The notes under the pieces: model-generated
Seen by the model: only the letters and a program-made list of their open reading frames with translations
What the model was told of the DNA's origin: nothing
Database searches by the model: none
Program-made: the position numbers and the translations under genes
Shown: positions 44,580 through 56,823 of the stretch, piece by piece
Layout of the letters: each line of letters begins with the position of its first letter
Numbering within the stretch: position 1 is the first letter of the stretch
Origin: Ectobius pallidus
Taxonomy: Eukaryota; Arthropoda; Insecta; Blattodea; Ectobiidae
Length of the DNA stretch: 64,000 bases
Direction of reading: 5' to 3'
Assembly: GCA_964059195.1 (NCBI GenBank)
Contig: CAXKWD010000007.1
Location: 806,001-870,000 of the forward strand

Positions 44580-45330
44580 AAAATTCGAAAAATCCAAAAT
44601 TAAAAAATCTAAAAATCCAAAATTTAAATATCTAAAAATCCAAAATTTAAAAAATGCCTAAAATTAAAAAATTCAAAGAGCCAAAATTCCAAAATTTAAA
44701 AATTCAAAGATTCAAAATTTAAAAAATAAAAAATCCAAAAATCCAAAATTTAAAAAGTAAAAAAATTAAAAATTAAAAATCGAGAATCCAAAATTTAAAA
44801 AATCTAAAAATCCAAAATTAAAAAAGAAAAAAGATCTAAAATTTAAAAATCAAAAACAAAAAAAATCCAAAATTCCAAATTAAAAAAATATAAGTTCAAA
44901 ATTATAAAAATTCCAAACCTCCAAAATTAAAGAAGTCCAAACGCCCAATATTAAAAAAGTCCAACAATCCTTAATTGAAAAATCTAATAAGCCAAAATTT
45001 AAAAAATAAAAAATAAAAAAACGAAAATCTAAAATTTAAAAATAAAATTAATAATCGAAAATACAATATTAAAAAATGCAAAAAATAAAAAAAATTAAAG
45101 ATCCAAAATTTAAAAAAATTTAAAAATCCCAAAAATAAAAAAGATCCAAAATTTACAAAATAAAAAACAAAAAAATCCTAAATTCCAAATGAAAAAAATT
45201 AAAAGATCAAAATTTAAAAATTCCAAAAATTCAAAATTAAAAAAGTCCAAATTCTAATATTAATAAAGTCCAACAATCCAAAATTTAAAAATCTAATAAT
45301 CCAAAATTGAACAAATCCAAAAATTAATTC
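44580..45330. repeat. AT-rich degenerate minisatellite, about 750 bp
   Basis: Degenerate units built around AAAATCCAAAATTTAAAAA repeat across the interval. On the plus strand G is almost absent and A dominates. Unit length varies around 13-20 bp. No coding potential is present. It lies just beyond the 3-prime end of the minus-strand RT remnant at 45359, so it could have grown from that element's tail. Confidence 0.8.
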
Positions 45331-45358
45331 CCCGCACACTTTTATTAATTTATTATAA

Positions 45359-45730
45359 TTATATGTTAACCTCATATTCAAGGAACTCTCTGATTGAGTA
45401 ATATGTTCTTTGCAAAAACAAGTTTTTAATTTTAATTTTGAATTGTCTGCTATTTAATGCTTTTGTTTCATTTGAAATTTTATTGTGTGTTTTTATGCCC
45501 ATGTATTGTGGCGTATGCTCTAGGAGGGTTAATCTATGGGAACAGAATTTTAACAACTCTGTTTCTTGTGTTGTGTTCCCGAGTATTTTGTGTGTTGTAT
45601 TGGTCAAAATTAATGTGCACATGAGTTAGTTGCTCTAGTTTAATATATTGAAAGAAATGTTAATATTTGTAGATCTCTAAAGAGTGGCCTTCACGATTCC
45701 CTATAGGATGAATGGCTCATAATTAGTATG
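45359..45730 (-). pseudogene. Non-LTR RT C-terminal remnant (third family)
   Basis: The minus-strand frame 45622-45359 encodes LEHTPQYMGIKTHNKISNET, then FKIKIKNLFLQRTYYSIREF and LEYE. This is the common end of insect jockey-like reverse transcriptases (YMGIK-YNKLP, then FK--LK--LL---FYS-EE). The upstream piece at 45780-45690 (HLKKKNILIMSHS) is in another frame, so at least one frameshift is present. Confidence 0.65.
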
Positions 45731-46011
45731 TTTTTCTTTTTAAGATGCTTTCGCATTCGCTGCAGTTTTCCCAGACAATTATTTCGTAAACCAGTATTGA
45801 ATGAAAATAGCTGTAATAGACCCAGTTTAAGCAATAGTAATTTGGCAAATTTATAAATGAATGTTAATTTGACCACCAATATAGTGGTATAGTATGTATT
45901 TGAAATTACAGGGATTCCCAAACAACACTGTCGTTCACCATTTTAGTATAAATTCGGGATTATGTAGGAAGAAAAACAATTTTCCGTAATGAATACGTTG
46001 TGCTTAAGCGG

Positions 46012-46141
46012 ACACGTTGGTGATACCAATATGGCGTCGGCACTGCTTCCCTTGCCCCTCTTCGCCCCTGACTCGGCTTCACTGCCACCTGCAGTTAAGG
46101 ATACGACGCTGCCGATCTATTCCTCTATATCTGTGGATAGA
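46012..46141 (-). repeat. Inverted repeat arm, right
   Basis: This is the reverse complement partner of 43866-43954, with extra sequence between the two shared segments. The frames 45989-46207 and 46017-46256 cross it and have no recognised domains. Confidence 0.55.
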
Positions 46142-46526
46142 ACTCATCAAAGGGGTACAAATTGCTACACCATTTGTAGGAATCTACCTGAAGCATCCAA
46201 TCACTGATGACATGCAAGATACGTCCCATTCCCAACATCTCACGGCTGAGAGGTGATGTTCGTCCGTAGAACCCTTCTGGAGGCTAAGTCCACCTAACTC
46301 ACCAACATATCCCCCTAAGCTGAGTAATTCATTCCCTAAGCTGCAGGACATACGACGCCTCCTTCAGCACATAACTATTCCACATTCAATGAAATTTGTA
46401 TGCAAAATCAGTCAGTTACTGGTAATGAACGAAGCTGTGCATATGATATTGCAGTAGTGTCTAGTATTTCTCAGGTTTTATTGCAAATAGTTTACAAGTC
46501 CAATTTTCGTAATAGGTATATGTAAC
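46142..46526. other. Intergenic, nothing recognised
   Basis: No frame with a domain and no repeat partner seen up to the start of the Helitron-like array. Confidence 0.35.
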
Positions 46527-47799
46527 ACTAGCATGTGCCCGCGGCTTCGCCCGCGATAATTATTTCAAAAATTAAAAATTAAGAGCATAATAGTTAAATC
46601 ATTAAATTTATTAACACCTAAATCACGTGGACTACATACCACGATTAGATAGCGTCGCCTGGTAAAAGCGACCTTAGATTCGAGTTCCATGGCCCAGAAA
46701 ACCCCTGTACAGTGAGTTTCGTCCAAATCGAACAATGTTTGACCATATTTAGGCCTATATTGATTATCCCTCTTCCGTGTAGGTTGAAAATTTCATATGT
46801 CTACGGGCCTTGACATTCTAAACAAATGAATCGACCAGCGTGGGCTTATAACATTCAAGCGATCACGATGCTTTTATTTCCACGGTATGACAAAAATAGC
46901 CAAAGCCAACTGCAATTGATTTTACATTGAAATGTATTACTGAAATCTGATGCTTCTACAGCGCTAAAATCACGTTTTCTGACAGTTTTTCACTCATAAC
47001 TCGCGAACGAAAGCTAAAATTAAAAATTCGGCTTCGAGGTGCATTCGCCCACCCTTCAGTCCATCTATCTTTAAAATTTCAGATCTCTGCGTTCAGTAGA
47101 TTTCGATGGGCATCGCGGACAGACAAAGAAACACGTCCTTTTATTATTATAAGATAGCATGTGCCCGCGGCTTCCCCCGCGATAATTATTTCAAAAATTA
47201 AAAACTAAGAATTAAGAACATAATAGTTAAATCATTATATTTATTAACACCTAAATCACGTGGAGTGTATTCCACGATTAGGTAGCGTCCCCTGGTAAAA
47301 GCGACCTCAGATTCGAGTTCCTTGGCCCAGAAAACCCCTGTATAGTGAGTTTCGTTCAAATCGAACAACGTTTGACCATATTTAGGCCTATGTTCTATAT
47401 CCTTCTTCCGTGTAGGTTGAAAATGTCATATGTCTGCGGGCCTTGACACTCTAAACAAATGAGTCGTCCAGGATGGACTAACAAAATCAAGCGATCGCGT
47501 TGCTTTTATTTCCAAGGTATGAGGTATGATGACAAATATAGCCAAAGCCAACTTTAATTGATCTGACATTGAAATATATTACTGAAACTGATGCTTCGAA
47601 AACGCAAAAAATACACGTTTTCTGCCCTTTTTTCACTCATAATTCACGAACGAAAGCGAAAATTAAAATTCCGGCTTCGAGGTGCATTTTCCGACCCTTC
47701 AGTCTACCTATGTTTAAAATTTCAGATCTCTGCGTTCAGTAGATTTTGCTGGGCATCGCGGACAGACGGAAGACAGACACTTCCTTTCATTAATATAGA
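46527..47799 (-). mobile_element. Tandem pair of Helitron-like elements, minus strand
   Basis: Two head-to-tail units, 46527-47154 and 47155-47799, belong to the family at 18261. Each starts on the minus strand with TCT-ATAATAATAAAAGG or TCTATATTAATGAAAGG and ends with the CCCGCGGC hairpin. The outer end is CTAGT (46527-46531 complement). The base before the 5-prime TC of the distal unit is A, as expected for insertion between A and T. There is no Rep-helicase frame; the frame at 47591-47809 is repeat-derived. Confidence 0.7.
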
Positions 47800-47984
47800 T
47801 TGTGCTTAGACGTGAGATATGTACACTGTAAAACAAACTCCACTATCTGTAAATATACCGTTATTTATTGTGATTTAAAAATTAAAAATGCTCCTCCCGA
47901 AGAATCAGTAGTTGGAATTAACTTCTGGTTCTCACTGATTCAAGAAAGGTCTATACATAAAACTTTTCGACCATTTCACGTCCA

Positions 47985-48080
47985 ACTAATATCTTAGTTT
48001 CCTATCGAGGGTTGTTGAACAGTGGGCTTACCGCTTTTCCCCTACCCTCTCTCGGGGAATAAGCATACCTAAATTAGTCT
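47985..48080 (+). repeat. Fragment of the SINE-like repeat at 31505
   Basis: TATCGAGGGTTGTTGAACAG, then CCCTACCCTCTCTCGGGGAA, matches the body at 31640-31712. No head or tail is preserved. Confidence 0.45.
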
Positions 48081-49878
48081 TCGATAATGAGATCCCACAC
48101 CGCGGCTCTAGGCTCCCAACAAAGTCCAAAACATTTATATCTTAAAACTCTATATGATGGTCTTGTATTAAATCAGCCGACTGGAACCTTTCTGTAAACG
48201 CGATTCCAATTAAAAAATTTTAAAACTGAACAAAGGGAACAAACAGCTTGTTAGTGGGATATTCGCGATGTGCACGCGTGTTATCCTTTGACAGCTGGTC
48301 GAGATAATGAAAGCTGCTACAGAAAACGCTACAGGATTTAATAATTACCAGTCGTTTCAATACATTACACTCCTATACAATCTATGTAATGTACATTTGT
48401 GCTTACGTTTTAACAACAACAGCGAAATTTGACGTCGTTACAAAATGAAAACCGCGTCCCGATAATATATCAAACAAAAGGTACACCGTTGTGCTGACAC
48501 AAAACAAAATACTTTGCTTGGTTCATGAATTGTATCTGTAGATTAAACCTCTACTGAAACAAATATCCCCAGAATACATATAGTAGTGCGTAGTTACTAG
48601 TGAAATTAATAACAATACACGGAGCTTTCTCGATTTAGACAGCACGCACAAGACGTTTCACGTATCCCTTTAGAATCTACCAGATTTTTTTAAAAATAAT
48701 TAATCTTGGACAAAAATGGTAGCCTAAATGAGTTTTTTCTTTTATTTGCACTGAAAGAATAATCTGTTATAGCCCTCCCAGTCTGATTGTTGTGCCCCGG
48801 CATCCAGAATTAAGTTTCATAATATAGTACAGTGTGCAACTGAATGTAGCGGATTAACTAACAGGGGAAGGAGTAAATCTGGATGTCTCAGGGAAGCTAT
48901 TTGAATAATAAGTATTAGATTAAGCCTAGGTTTTCTGTTGCAGCAAACAACTCGGTCTTTGCGCATGTCCAGTATGTCTCCCTTTACAATTCATGGTTTA
49001 CCAGCTGAATCATTTTATTGGAAAAATAAAGATAAAAATATTCTGCTTTGGGCAATCATCAACGCCTTTACGATTAGCACTGACCCTTGTATCAATTGTA
49101 TTCAAGTGGATTAAACCCCCACGACCTTCGAACCCAAAGAAGGGCACGCAGAGGAAATTAGAGTTAAGAATCCCTAATTCATGAACTTTCGATTCTCTAA
49201 AATCTGAAACATAAATACTGTAAGTATGTGAAATGATAACTAATGTATAGTTGTTGTTACAATGGGTATGTATAACATAATTTTTAATTATGAATTATTT
49301 TCCACCTTCAAGCACTAGTATTTTATATTGATATTGCAAAAATAAGGTGCTGACGGAGAATTTCTAGACAGTTTTTTGTACATGTTTATTTTATTTTAAT
49401 TTTATTTTATTACAATATCTTATATTATATTATATTTCTTTGACATATACACAATAAAATTTTTTAGGCATATGTTGAAGAAGAAACGACAGGTTAAAAT
49501 CTATGTACAAAAGTATTCTTCTACCAACAGTCACAATATTAAAATTAATCAGGTGTATCGTCAGTAGTTAAAAAATGTACAAGAGCCTATTCTTTCATTA
49601 TCATTCTCATTAATAAAAATGTTTTTTCATTTATCTTAACCATGTGTACACTGTTTTTTATATGAGTTCATTTTTTTTTTCAACACAATGGTATATATGT
49701 AGATTCGTAGTATGGATTTTCTAGGATTCTTCTGTCAGCAGTCATTAAACAATATCAATATATTTTACATGGGGAGATGCATTTCGATGCCTGGTTTTGC
49801 ATCATCTTCAGTCCCAAACAAGTTATATTTAAACTTGTTTATGGTGAAGTGTTCATTGCGTGAGCAGGAGAGCTACCT
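48081..49878. other. Intergenic, nothing recognised
   Basis: AT-rich, with short T runs near 49670. Frames at 48993-49184 and 49712-49948 have no domains; the second runs out of frame into the RT pseudogene. Confidence 0.4.
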
Positions 49879-50950
49879 GCATATGATTCAGTTAGGCGAG
49901 GCAAATTGTACAATACCCTCATTGAGTTTGGGAAACCAAAGAAGTTAGTTAGGCTGATCAAAACGTGTCTAAATGAAACCTATAGCAGAGTCAGGGTAGG
50001 GAAATTTATATCAGATAGGTTCGCCATTAAAAGCGGCATGAAGCAAGGAGATGCACTATCGCCTTTACTTTTTAATTTCGCTTTGGAATATGCCATTAGG
50101 AAAGTTCATAAAAACAAGGTAGGCCTAGAATTAAATGGCAGTCACCCGATTTTAGCTTACGCAGATGATGTTTGTTTGTTGTGGGATGACATAAACACAA
50201 TCGAGAGAAATGCAGAAAGTATTTTCGGTGCCTGCAAGAATATTGGATTAGAAATTAATGTAGCAAAAGTAAACTTATATGGTCACGGATCGTCAAAATA
50301 ATGGTCCACAAAATATTGGAATAGCAGATAAATCGTTCGAACAAGTGGAAAAATTCAAATATCTGGGAGCAATAATTACAGACACAAATAATATTAAGGC
50401 AGGAGTTAAGTGTAGACTCAAATAAGGAAATGCTTGTTTTTATGCGGTTCAGAAACTCTTTTTATCTTCTCGTCTTCTGTCCAGAAATTTAAAAGTAAAG
50501 ATTTATAAGACTATTATTCTGCCGGTTGTATTATATGGATGTGAGACATGGCCACTTACTGGTCGGGAAGAACATATCGGTAACCTGAGAGTGTTCAAAA
50601 ACAGGGTGCTTAGGAAAATGTTTGGGCCTAAGAGGGATGAAAATGGGGACTGGAGAAAACTTCATAACGACGAGCTTCATGACTTGTACTCTTCACCTGA
50701 TATAGCAAGGATATTTAAATCACAGAGGATGAAATGGGCTGGGCATGTTGCACGCATGGGGGAGGAAACACGGATCTCAAAAATATTGACTGTTAGATCT
50801 GAAAGGCAGAGCGCACTTGAAATACCTTGACGTAAGTGAGAGGACAGTATAAGACTATATTTAAGGGAAGCAGGATTTGCAGGGGATGATTGGATGGAGT
50901 TAACACAGAATATGGTTGAAGCGGGCTCAGGTAAGCGCGGCAATGAGGGG
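49879..50950 (+). pseudogene. Non-LTR retrotransposon reverse transcriptase (copy e, longest)
   Basis: In frame from 49879 it reads AYDSVRRGKLYNTLIEFGKP (palm motif A), SGMKQGDALSPLLFNFALEY (motif B) and ILAYADDVCLLWDD (motif C, the YADD catalytic box), ending at 50301. After a frameshift, FKYLGAIITDTNN, LPVVLYGCETW and GNLRVFKNRVLRKMFGPKRD follow, then HVARMG near 50750. A stop near 50424 and the frame change make it inactive. Motifs before A and the endonuclease are missing (5-prime truncation at about 49879). It gives the key to the shorter copies at 2365, 22336, 23848 and 37014. Confidence 0.88.
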
Positions 50951-51494
50951 CCCGCAACCAGTAAATGGTCCTGGGCCCGACCCCAAGATGTGGCGGCCCT
51001 GAGTTTTAATACTGTATAACAACAAATTAATGCCTTCGGTGTGAAACAAAGAATAACCTGAACGAGAAGAGAACCAGAGTAAACACGAGTAGCAATTTCT
51101 TGTTTAACTCAAGAGCAAATATTAAAGTGTTCACAGCTGAAGGCAGAATGAATTATTAAAGTAGACAAACTCAACTAAAATTAGTTAAGCAAATTGAGTT
51201 TCAAAGGCCAAATAAACGAACAAGAATTCTTGAGAGATATTAAAATGTCAAGCACTACTTATATAAAATGACGAGAAATAGGCCTACTAATTAATTTACG
51301 TGACTCAATAGAAGAGAACACTGGATGGCGACTGCCGGCAAGACAATCCCTTAGTCAAAAACAACCCCTAAAGGACGCTATTTAAATGAGTGTAGTCAGA
51401 AAGACCTGTTACTCTATTTGAAACGTTAGAGTGACAAGGATACAGTGTTACATCACGCACGAACAGAAGTACCAAACAAAGCATCGCAAATAAA

Positions 51495-51554
<60 letters not shown>

Positions 51555-51990
51555 AAGGAGCCATTTATGAGTGGTTCAGTCACCTCAACGACGCTAATAT
51601 TTTATTTTTAACTTTTATGTTCTGCACCCCAAGTCTACATTTTGAAGCTTGTATTTTCAGGGTGAGAAAAAAATATGACATTAACCGGAAGGACATTTTT
51701 CTTCAGAGAGTGAATCATAGTACTTACATATAACGGCATAACGGACTCAGAATAAAAATGATAGTGGCAACAGCTGAAAATTTTATCTCACGGTGCTAAA
51801 GTGCTCTGTGGAGAGTTCGAGAGAAAAATGAGGTTTTATTTTTACTGTGATGAAAATTGAATACGTAAATACAAGGAAATAGAAACCACGTTTCCTGTGT
51901 TCTTCAGACAATTAAAAGGACTGTACCAGGTGAAATAAATTTTCTGCTGTAGTCACTTGTACCACTCTTTCTTTCTGAGCCCTTCAATAT
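50951..51990. other. Intergenic with compound microsatellite
   Basis: Nothing is recognised apart from the microsatellite at 51494-51557. The minus-strand frame 51368-51583 is a reading of it. Confidence 0.4.
51494..51557. repeat. Compound (AAT)n-(AAG)n microsatellite
   Basis: About ten AAT units run directly into about ten AAG units. Confidence 0.95.
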
Positions 51991-51993
51991 TAA

Positions 51994-53988
51994 GGCCGGG
52001 CGCAAGTTGAGACGCAGTTTGGTGACGTGAGGTAGAGGTGACTCACCGTAAGTTTAACATAGAATTAAATACAACAACGAAGGTTCGCACGCAGGGTGAA
52101 GTGAAGCAGATTCAACGAGTCACGAGCTGCGGACGTTTGTGATCGTGCCACAGTTTCTCACTAGTGACTTTTCACTGCGCGTGAGAAGTTGTTTGTCCAC
52201 CATGGACATTGAGAAGAAATTAATTGAGGATAAATTAATTATGGCAGGTCGAGGGAGAAAAAATTGTACGACACGTCAAATTAAAATTTCAGATTTGGGA
52301 AGAAATTGCGAAGGGCATTGGAAAGAAATGTGATAAAGTTGTTTATAATGTTTTTATACTTAAATAAGATGGATTTATTTGAAGGGAACAAGGGAAAAGC
52401 TATAGTAGTGTCCGTTTTTATGGACTTTGAGATAATAATGCTTTCTAATAGTGAATTTGGAATTTTGGAATTAGTTTAGGCAGAAAGCGGTAATATTATA
52501 GGGGAAAAAGGATCGTACTCCATGCAGTTTGAAAGATTGATGTCCGCTCTGAAAGTAAACAAACCCTCTTCAACTCTTCATATTTATTGTTTATCAGTTT
52601 GTTGCTATGCTCTTTTCAATCAAAAGCGTTTCTTGAATTAATTTCTATACAATGTGTTCAATTTGTTATCCTTTTTCGTTTTCCGCTGTACCCTTCATTT
52701 GTTTTAGATAACATTTTATATGCAGTAGATTTTCGACGAAAAGAAAAAGTTGCATAAGCAGGCATAAAAGTGTATATTTTCTATACAGATGTATATCATA
52801 ACTAGTATAAACCATAAGAATTAATTAGTTGGGAAGTTTCAGATTTGTAATTAAAAATAAAATGAAGGAGTCATCTTGAAATTTATTTTCAACTTACTTT
52901 CATAAATGTTTTATAATTATGTACAGTAAAATTGCTCCATGTTCCTTAACAAACGTTTCTGAAATGAAACCTTTTCTCAAAATGATTTTACCAATTAGTT
53001 CCGTTTCGCTTTATAATGTTTTCCCGTTCAGAGTTAAACTTAGTATCTCACCGGAATTTGAAAAGTAACCTTAATTTAAATTGAATTGAATGATTGAGTG
53101 TTATAGTGACATTAAAAATAAGAAATTAAAGGGTATTATATTTATTAAAAATTATATATTTATTATGTCTTAATGATGAATTTTCGTATCATAATTATTA
53201 ATTATATGTATATATGATCGCTGAATGTAAGTATTCGCAACATTACATTAAAAAAAATTAAATTTGTAGGAAATTAATACATTCTTCCCAGTGTCGACTC
53301 GTAGCTAAAATTAGTGCGATTGCTGCTTCATAAAATGTTTAGCCTTCGTTTTGAATATTGTGCAAAAGGAAATATACATATTTAAAAAGAAAATTGATTC
53401 AGAAACTTGAAAAGACCCTAAAAGAACAAAATCAAACTTTTTTACTTACTGTAATTTAAATTGTTACAGCTCAAGCTTGATCTATTCGTTTAAAAATTAA
53501 ATCGATTATTCTTGTTTTAATTTCCGCGAAAAGATCAATAATTTTCTCATTATTATTGATAAACTTCATTATGCAGCTTAGTGTATGAATTCAACTAGTA
53601 TAAGATAATTCAAGTTTTGGTAAGAAATTCAACCTGTATACTAGTAGTCTTAATAAACACCATATATTGTTTCGAATCCGATTGTGAATAAAAATTTTGG
53701 ATTATATACATTCATTTTATTAAAGTATGTCTATATACAATTGTCAAATACTAAGTTGATTTTATTTATTATACACATGAACATTTATTGAACATTGTAT
53801 CTCTTTTTGTTTGTCAGTTGGTAATATTTGATAATTCTTTGTATAATAATAATAATGACACCTTAATTAAAATTTGACTTCTTTTCTTGCAGTATTGTTA
53901 TTTGACGTATTGAAAAGTAATAAGTTAGGTTAGAAGTCACTCTGCGTCACCTCACGTCACCAAACTGCGTCTCAACTTGCGCCCGGCC
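51994..53988. mobile_element. PIF/Harbinger-type DNA transposon, internally degraded
   Basis: A 40-bp perfect terminal inverted repeat starts GGCCGGGCGCAAGTTGAGAC at 51994-52033 and is mirrored at 53949-53988. TAA lies outside both ends (51991-51993 and 53989-53991). A 3-bp TWA duplication with GGCC-type ends fits PIF/Harbinger. The element is 1995 bp, AT-rich inside, and lacks a DDE transposase frame. A short coding remnant is listed separately. The intact repeats suggest fairly recent mobilisation in trans. Confidence 0.85.
52202..52350 (+). pseudogene. Possible MADF/Myb-like remnant inside the Harbinger element
   Basis: The frame from ATG 52202 reads MDIEKKLIEDKLIMAGRGRK and stops at 52333. 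A shift of one frame after 52290 gives KFQIWEEIAKGIGKKCDKV, which has the W-x-x-I pattern of MADF or Myb/SANT domains. Harbinger elements normally encode such a DNA-binding second protein. The AAAATTTCAG before this segment could be a splice acceptor instead of a frameshift. No further exon was found. Confidence 0.35.
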
Positions 53989-53991
53989 TAA

Positions 53992-54689
53992 GCGTATTAT
54001 AGGGCTGCATGCCTATCTGAGTATTGAACTTGTTCTACTATTTTAATACAAGATGTAACGAAGGTGAACTATTATTTTGTAGCATTATTAAATTAGTTTC
54101 GGGAAATATATTTATGTAGGCTATGATTAGGAAAGCAACAACCTATTGGGAACTAAGCTGGAAGACTTAATACTACATCAATAATCCTTTAGCCTAAAAA
54201 TATGATTTTCGTCAATGCCATTAAGAAAAAAGTAAGTCATATTTACTGAAAATGTCAACAAAGTTTGACTGTGTCTTTTTTGGCAGCAAAAGCCATTAAA
54301 TTTGTGGTAGTGTATACTAGGCAATGACCTTCCGTGGAATAATCCAACCATACTGAAGGCAAAAAGAATAGGCGGATTTCCGGTTATGCAAATGTTTTCC
54401 TAAGGGTTCATGGTCCGTGTACCTGAACGTCGTCTCGCTCTGTACGAATGTCAGTTGCCGAATGTCAGTTGCCAAGTGTCGTTATCTTATTTTCCTCCGA
54501 TGCTACTGGTTTAGAAGAATACGTCTAGTTTATACCCATATTTCAATTCGTACATAACTTGTGAAAATTAATTAATATTTTCTGATATTCATTAAATGCT
54601 GCGTTTGTCGGACAAGTCGCGTAAATTTATGAAAATAACGCATGTAAAGATTTTTATAAATAATTTAAAGAATTATTTATAAAAAAATA
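53992..54689. other. Intergenic, nothing recognised
   Basis: No frame above 60 codons. A self-complementary AT-rich stretch (ATTTATAAA type) lies at 54648-54704. Confidence 0.4.
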
Positions 54690-54849
54690 TTTATAAAAAT
54701 CCTTTCTTAGTGAGCACCTACATTATGAAACGAAGGTACTGTCAAAATTCCAAGTCTCTACCTGTTATAGTTTAGGCTCTACGATGATTCCTGTCAGTCA
54801 GTCAGTCAGTCAGTCACTCACTCAGGACAAAGCCTTTTATATAGAGAGA
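54690..54849 (-). mobile_element. Helitron-like 5-prime end, minus strand
   Basis: On the minus strand it begins TCTCTCTATATAAAAGGCTT, then a (CAGT)n-derived run and GTAGAGCCTAAACTATAACA, ending near GTAGGTGCTCACTAAGAA. This matches the 5-prime end of the element at 56824 over about 150 bp. The 3-prime end was not found. Confidence 0.6.
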
Positions 54850-55577
54850 TTTGCCATAAGCTGGTAGAGGAAGCTTGCCTGGCAGCGATTTATAGATACG
54901 GCGCTAAATCTTTCACAATATGCGTAATTACTCTGATATTATCAAAAACACCACGCCGACTCATTGTAAAACTTGCCAGAATTTTAATACGAAGAGATGA
55001 GAAGGACTGTGAATAACATTGTTAAAAGCTGAAATGTATTCCATTCTGTGAAAAGTTGTGGAAGTTTTCATGTTATGTGCTGTAACATCCAAGAGAGAAG
55101 AAAGCGCTGTTTCTCAGTGGAAGTTTTAAACTTCATTTCGAATTCGCACCACATGGTGCTGATCCCATACCTTTCTCCCTCACTTGCTAATCCGAATTAA
55201 TTCCAAAAACGCATTTAATTACACTCTTCGTTTCCACGAGCTACGTATATTTACCAAGCTTCCTTCTGTTGTATCTCATTAGTCTGACAAATAGAGATGA
55301 TGATGATAAGGTGCGAAAATGACGAAAGCATTCTCGTTCCTTAACATAGCTAATTTCCTCCTTTCCAGTTTGATCTACATTCAAGATAAAATACGAAATC
55401 TGTTTAAAAATCTAAGAATGTGTAATTAGACGATTCACCTAAGACTTTTATGCATTAGACATGAAAGCCTTTAGACATAGTAGAAACTAAACAATACTGA
55501 TTAAAACATTTTGTCCTAAACCAAATGGCTATAAACTTTATAGATATTAATTTCTTAAATTAGGCGTTTTTATTTAA
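54850..55577. other. Intergenic, nothing recognised
   Basis: No frame above 60 codons and no repeat partner. Confidence 0.35.
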
Positions 55578-56110
55578 ACTATTCCACTCATACGCCGCGT
55601 GTTTAACAATTACTCGGATATAGACCAATCACGATCGTTTTTCTTATAAAATGCTTGCTATTATTAATATGAGGATGTTATTTTATCTGATAAAATCGTC
55701 TGTTCGATACTGGACATGAAAGTATCAGTGTGCTGTGAATAATACGTCACATGCTGATACTAAGCAGCACGAAAAAAATATTATTTTATACAACATAACT
55801 TGTTTGGAAATTTAAATAATATAAATATACGTAGATTAAAAACACAATTTCGATTCGGTACAAGCTAGTTCGTGTGCTTTTATTCTATTCTGCTGTTAGC
55901 TTAACTAAATGAAGTTAGCTATGTCTTAAAAGCACCCTTGGTAGCAGAAGTCACGAAAAGGTAACTCGAGTCAATTCATGGATGGTTGATCTCGCAGCTG
56001 TTAGTTTTGTTTTTATACAACAAAGCACGAAAGTAATTATTATTTGTATGATCCGTTACACTATCTATCGATAAACTCGTCAATTCTCGTGGGATTACCT
56101 ATGACAAATA
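55578..56110 (+). repeat. 530-bp repeat, chromosomal copy
   Basis: It is a diverged direct copy of 57526-58090. Shared landmarks are ACTCATACGCCG, GGATATAGACCAATCACG, GTATCAGTGTGC, AAAAACACAATTTCGATTCG, GTTCGTGTGCTTTTATTCT, TTCATGGATGGTTGAT, AAAGCACGAAAGTAATTATT and GTGGGATTACCTATGA. No long frame exists, but a CCAAT box is present. It could be the source of Helitron-captured DNA, or another copy of the same repeat. Confidence 0.65.
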
Positions 56111-56823
56111 CACCGTAACTTTTTTCCAAGCTCACGCTAAGAGGAAAACTTCAAAAAGGAATTTCTGAATTGTTCAGAAAGCACTGTGTATACATCTTAG
56201 CTTTATTCAACACAGAGATCATATCAGGTGTTAGGTTCTACGGGCATACCAGTAGGCAATGTAGCAGGTATTTGAAGTTCTATTATCTCCTATATCAGTA
56301 TTTTCTCAATGGTTCCTGGCATAATTCTATCTTACATTTCCGTTTCAATCTCCATACAAAGGCTCTTGGATGTATCAAGAGTTTGATGAAACAGAACTGA
56401 CTGAACACATATCCACATTATACCTGATGTGGGTTGTCATGCAGCATTTCTTCCTCAAAGGCAACACATCCGCCATAACACACATACAAAAGAGACAACC
56501 TTTGCGAACTGTTCAAGTATTTTCGCTGTGAGCAACACAATTTATTTCGTTTCTTGTTGTGAACTCAATGACAGGTAAAGTGAGCTCGAAAAATGTTGAC
56601 GTCCAAACGTGTTTAAAATCGGGAGTCACAAACTAAAACAATCTGTAACGGAAATGAGTTAGTCTGGACAAATAAATTTGTAATTTCATTAAGTCACGTC
56701 TTGTCTTAGATGTACAAGTTAGGAAATGTATGTTACATTATAAATGTATTAATTTTCAAATATTAACTAAATTGTGGGTTACAACCTACTAAAAATGATA
56801 GTGTACACTGTCTTTTCCATTTA
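56111..56823. other. Intergenic, nothing recognised
   Basis: The 76-codon frame 56170-56400 has no recognised motif. Confidence 0.35.
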
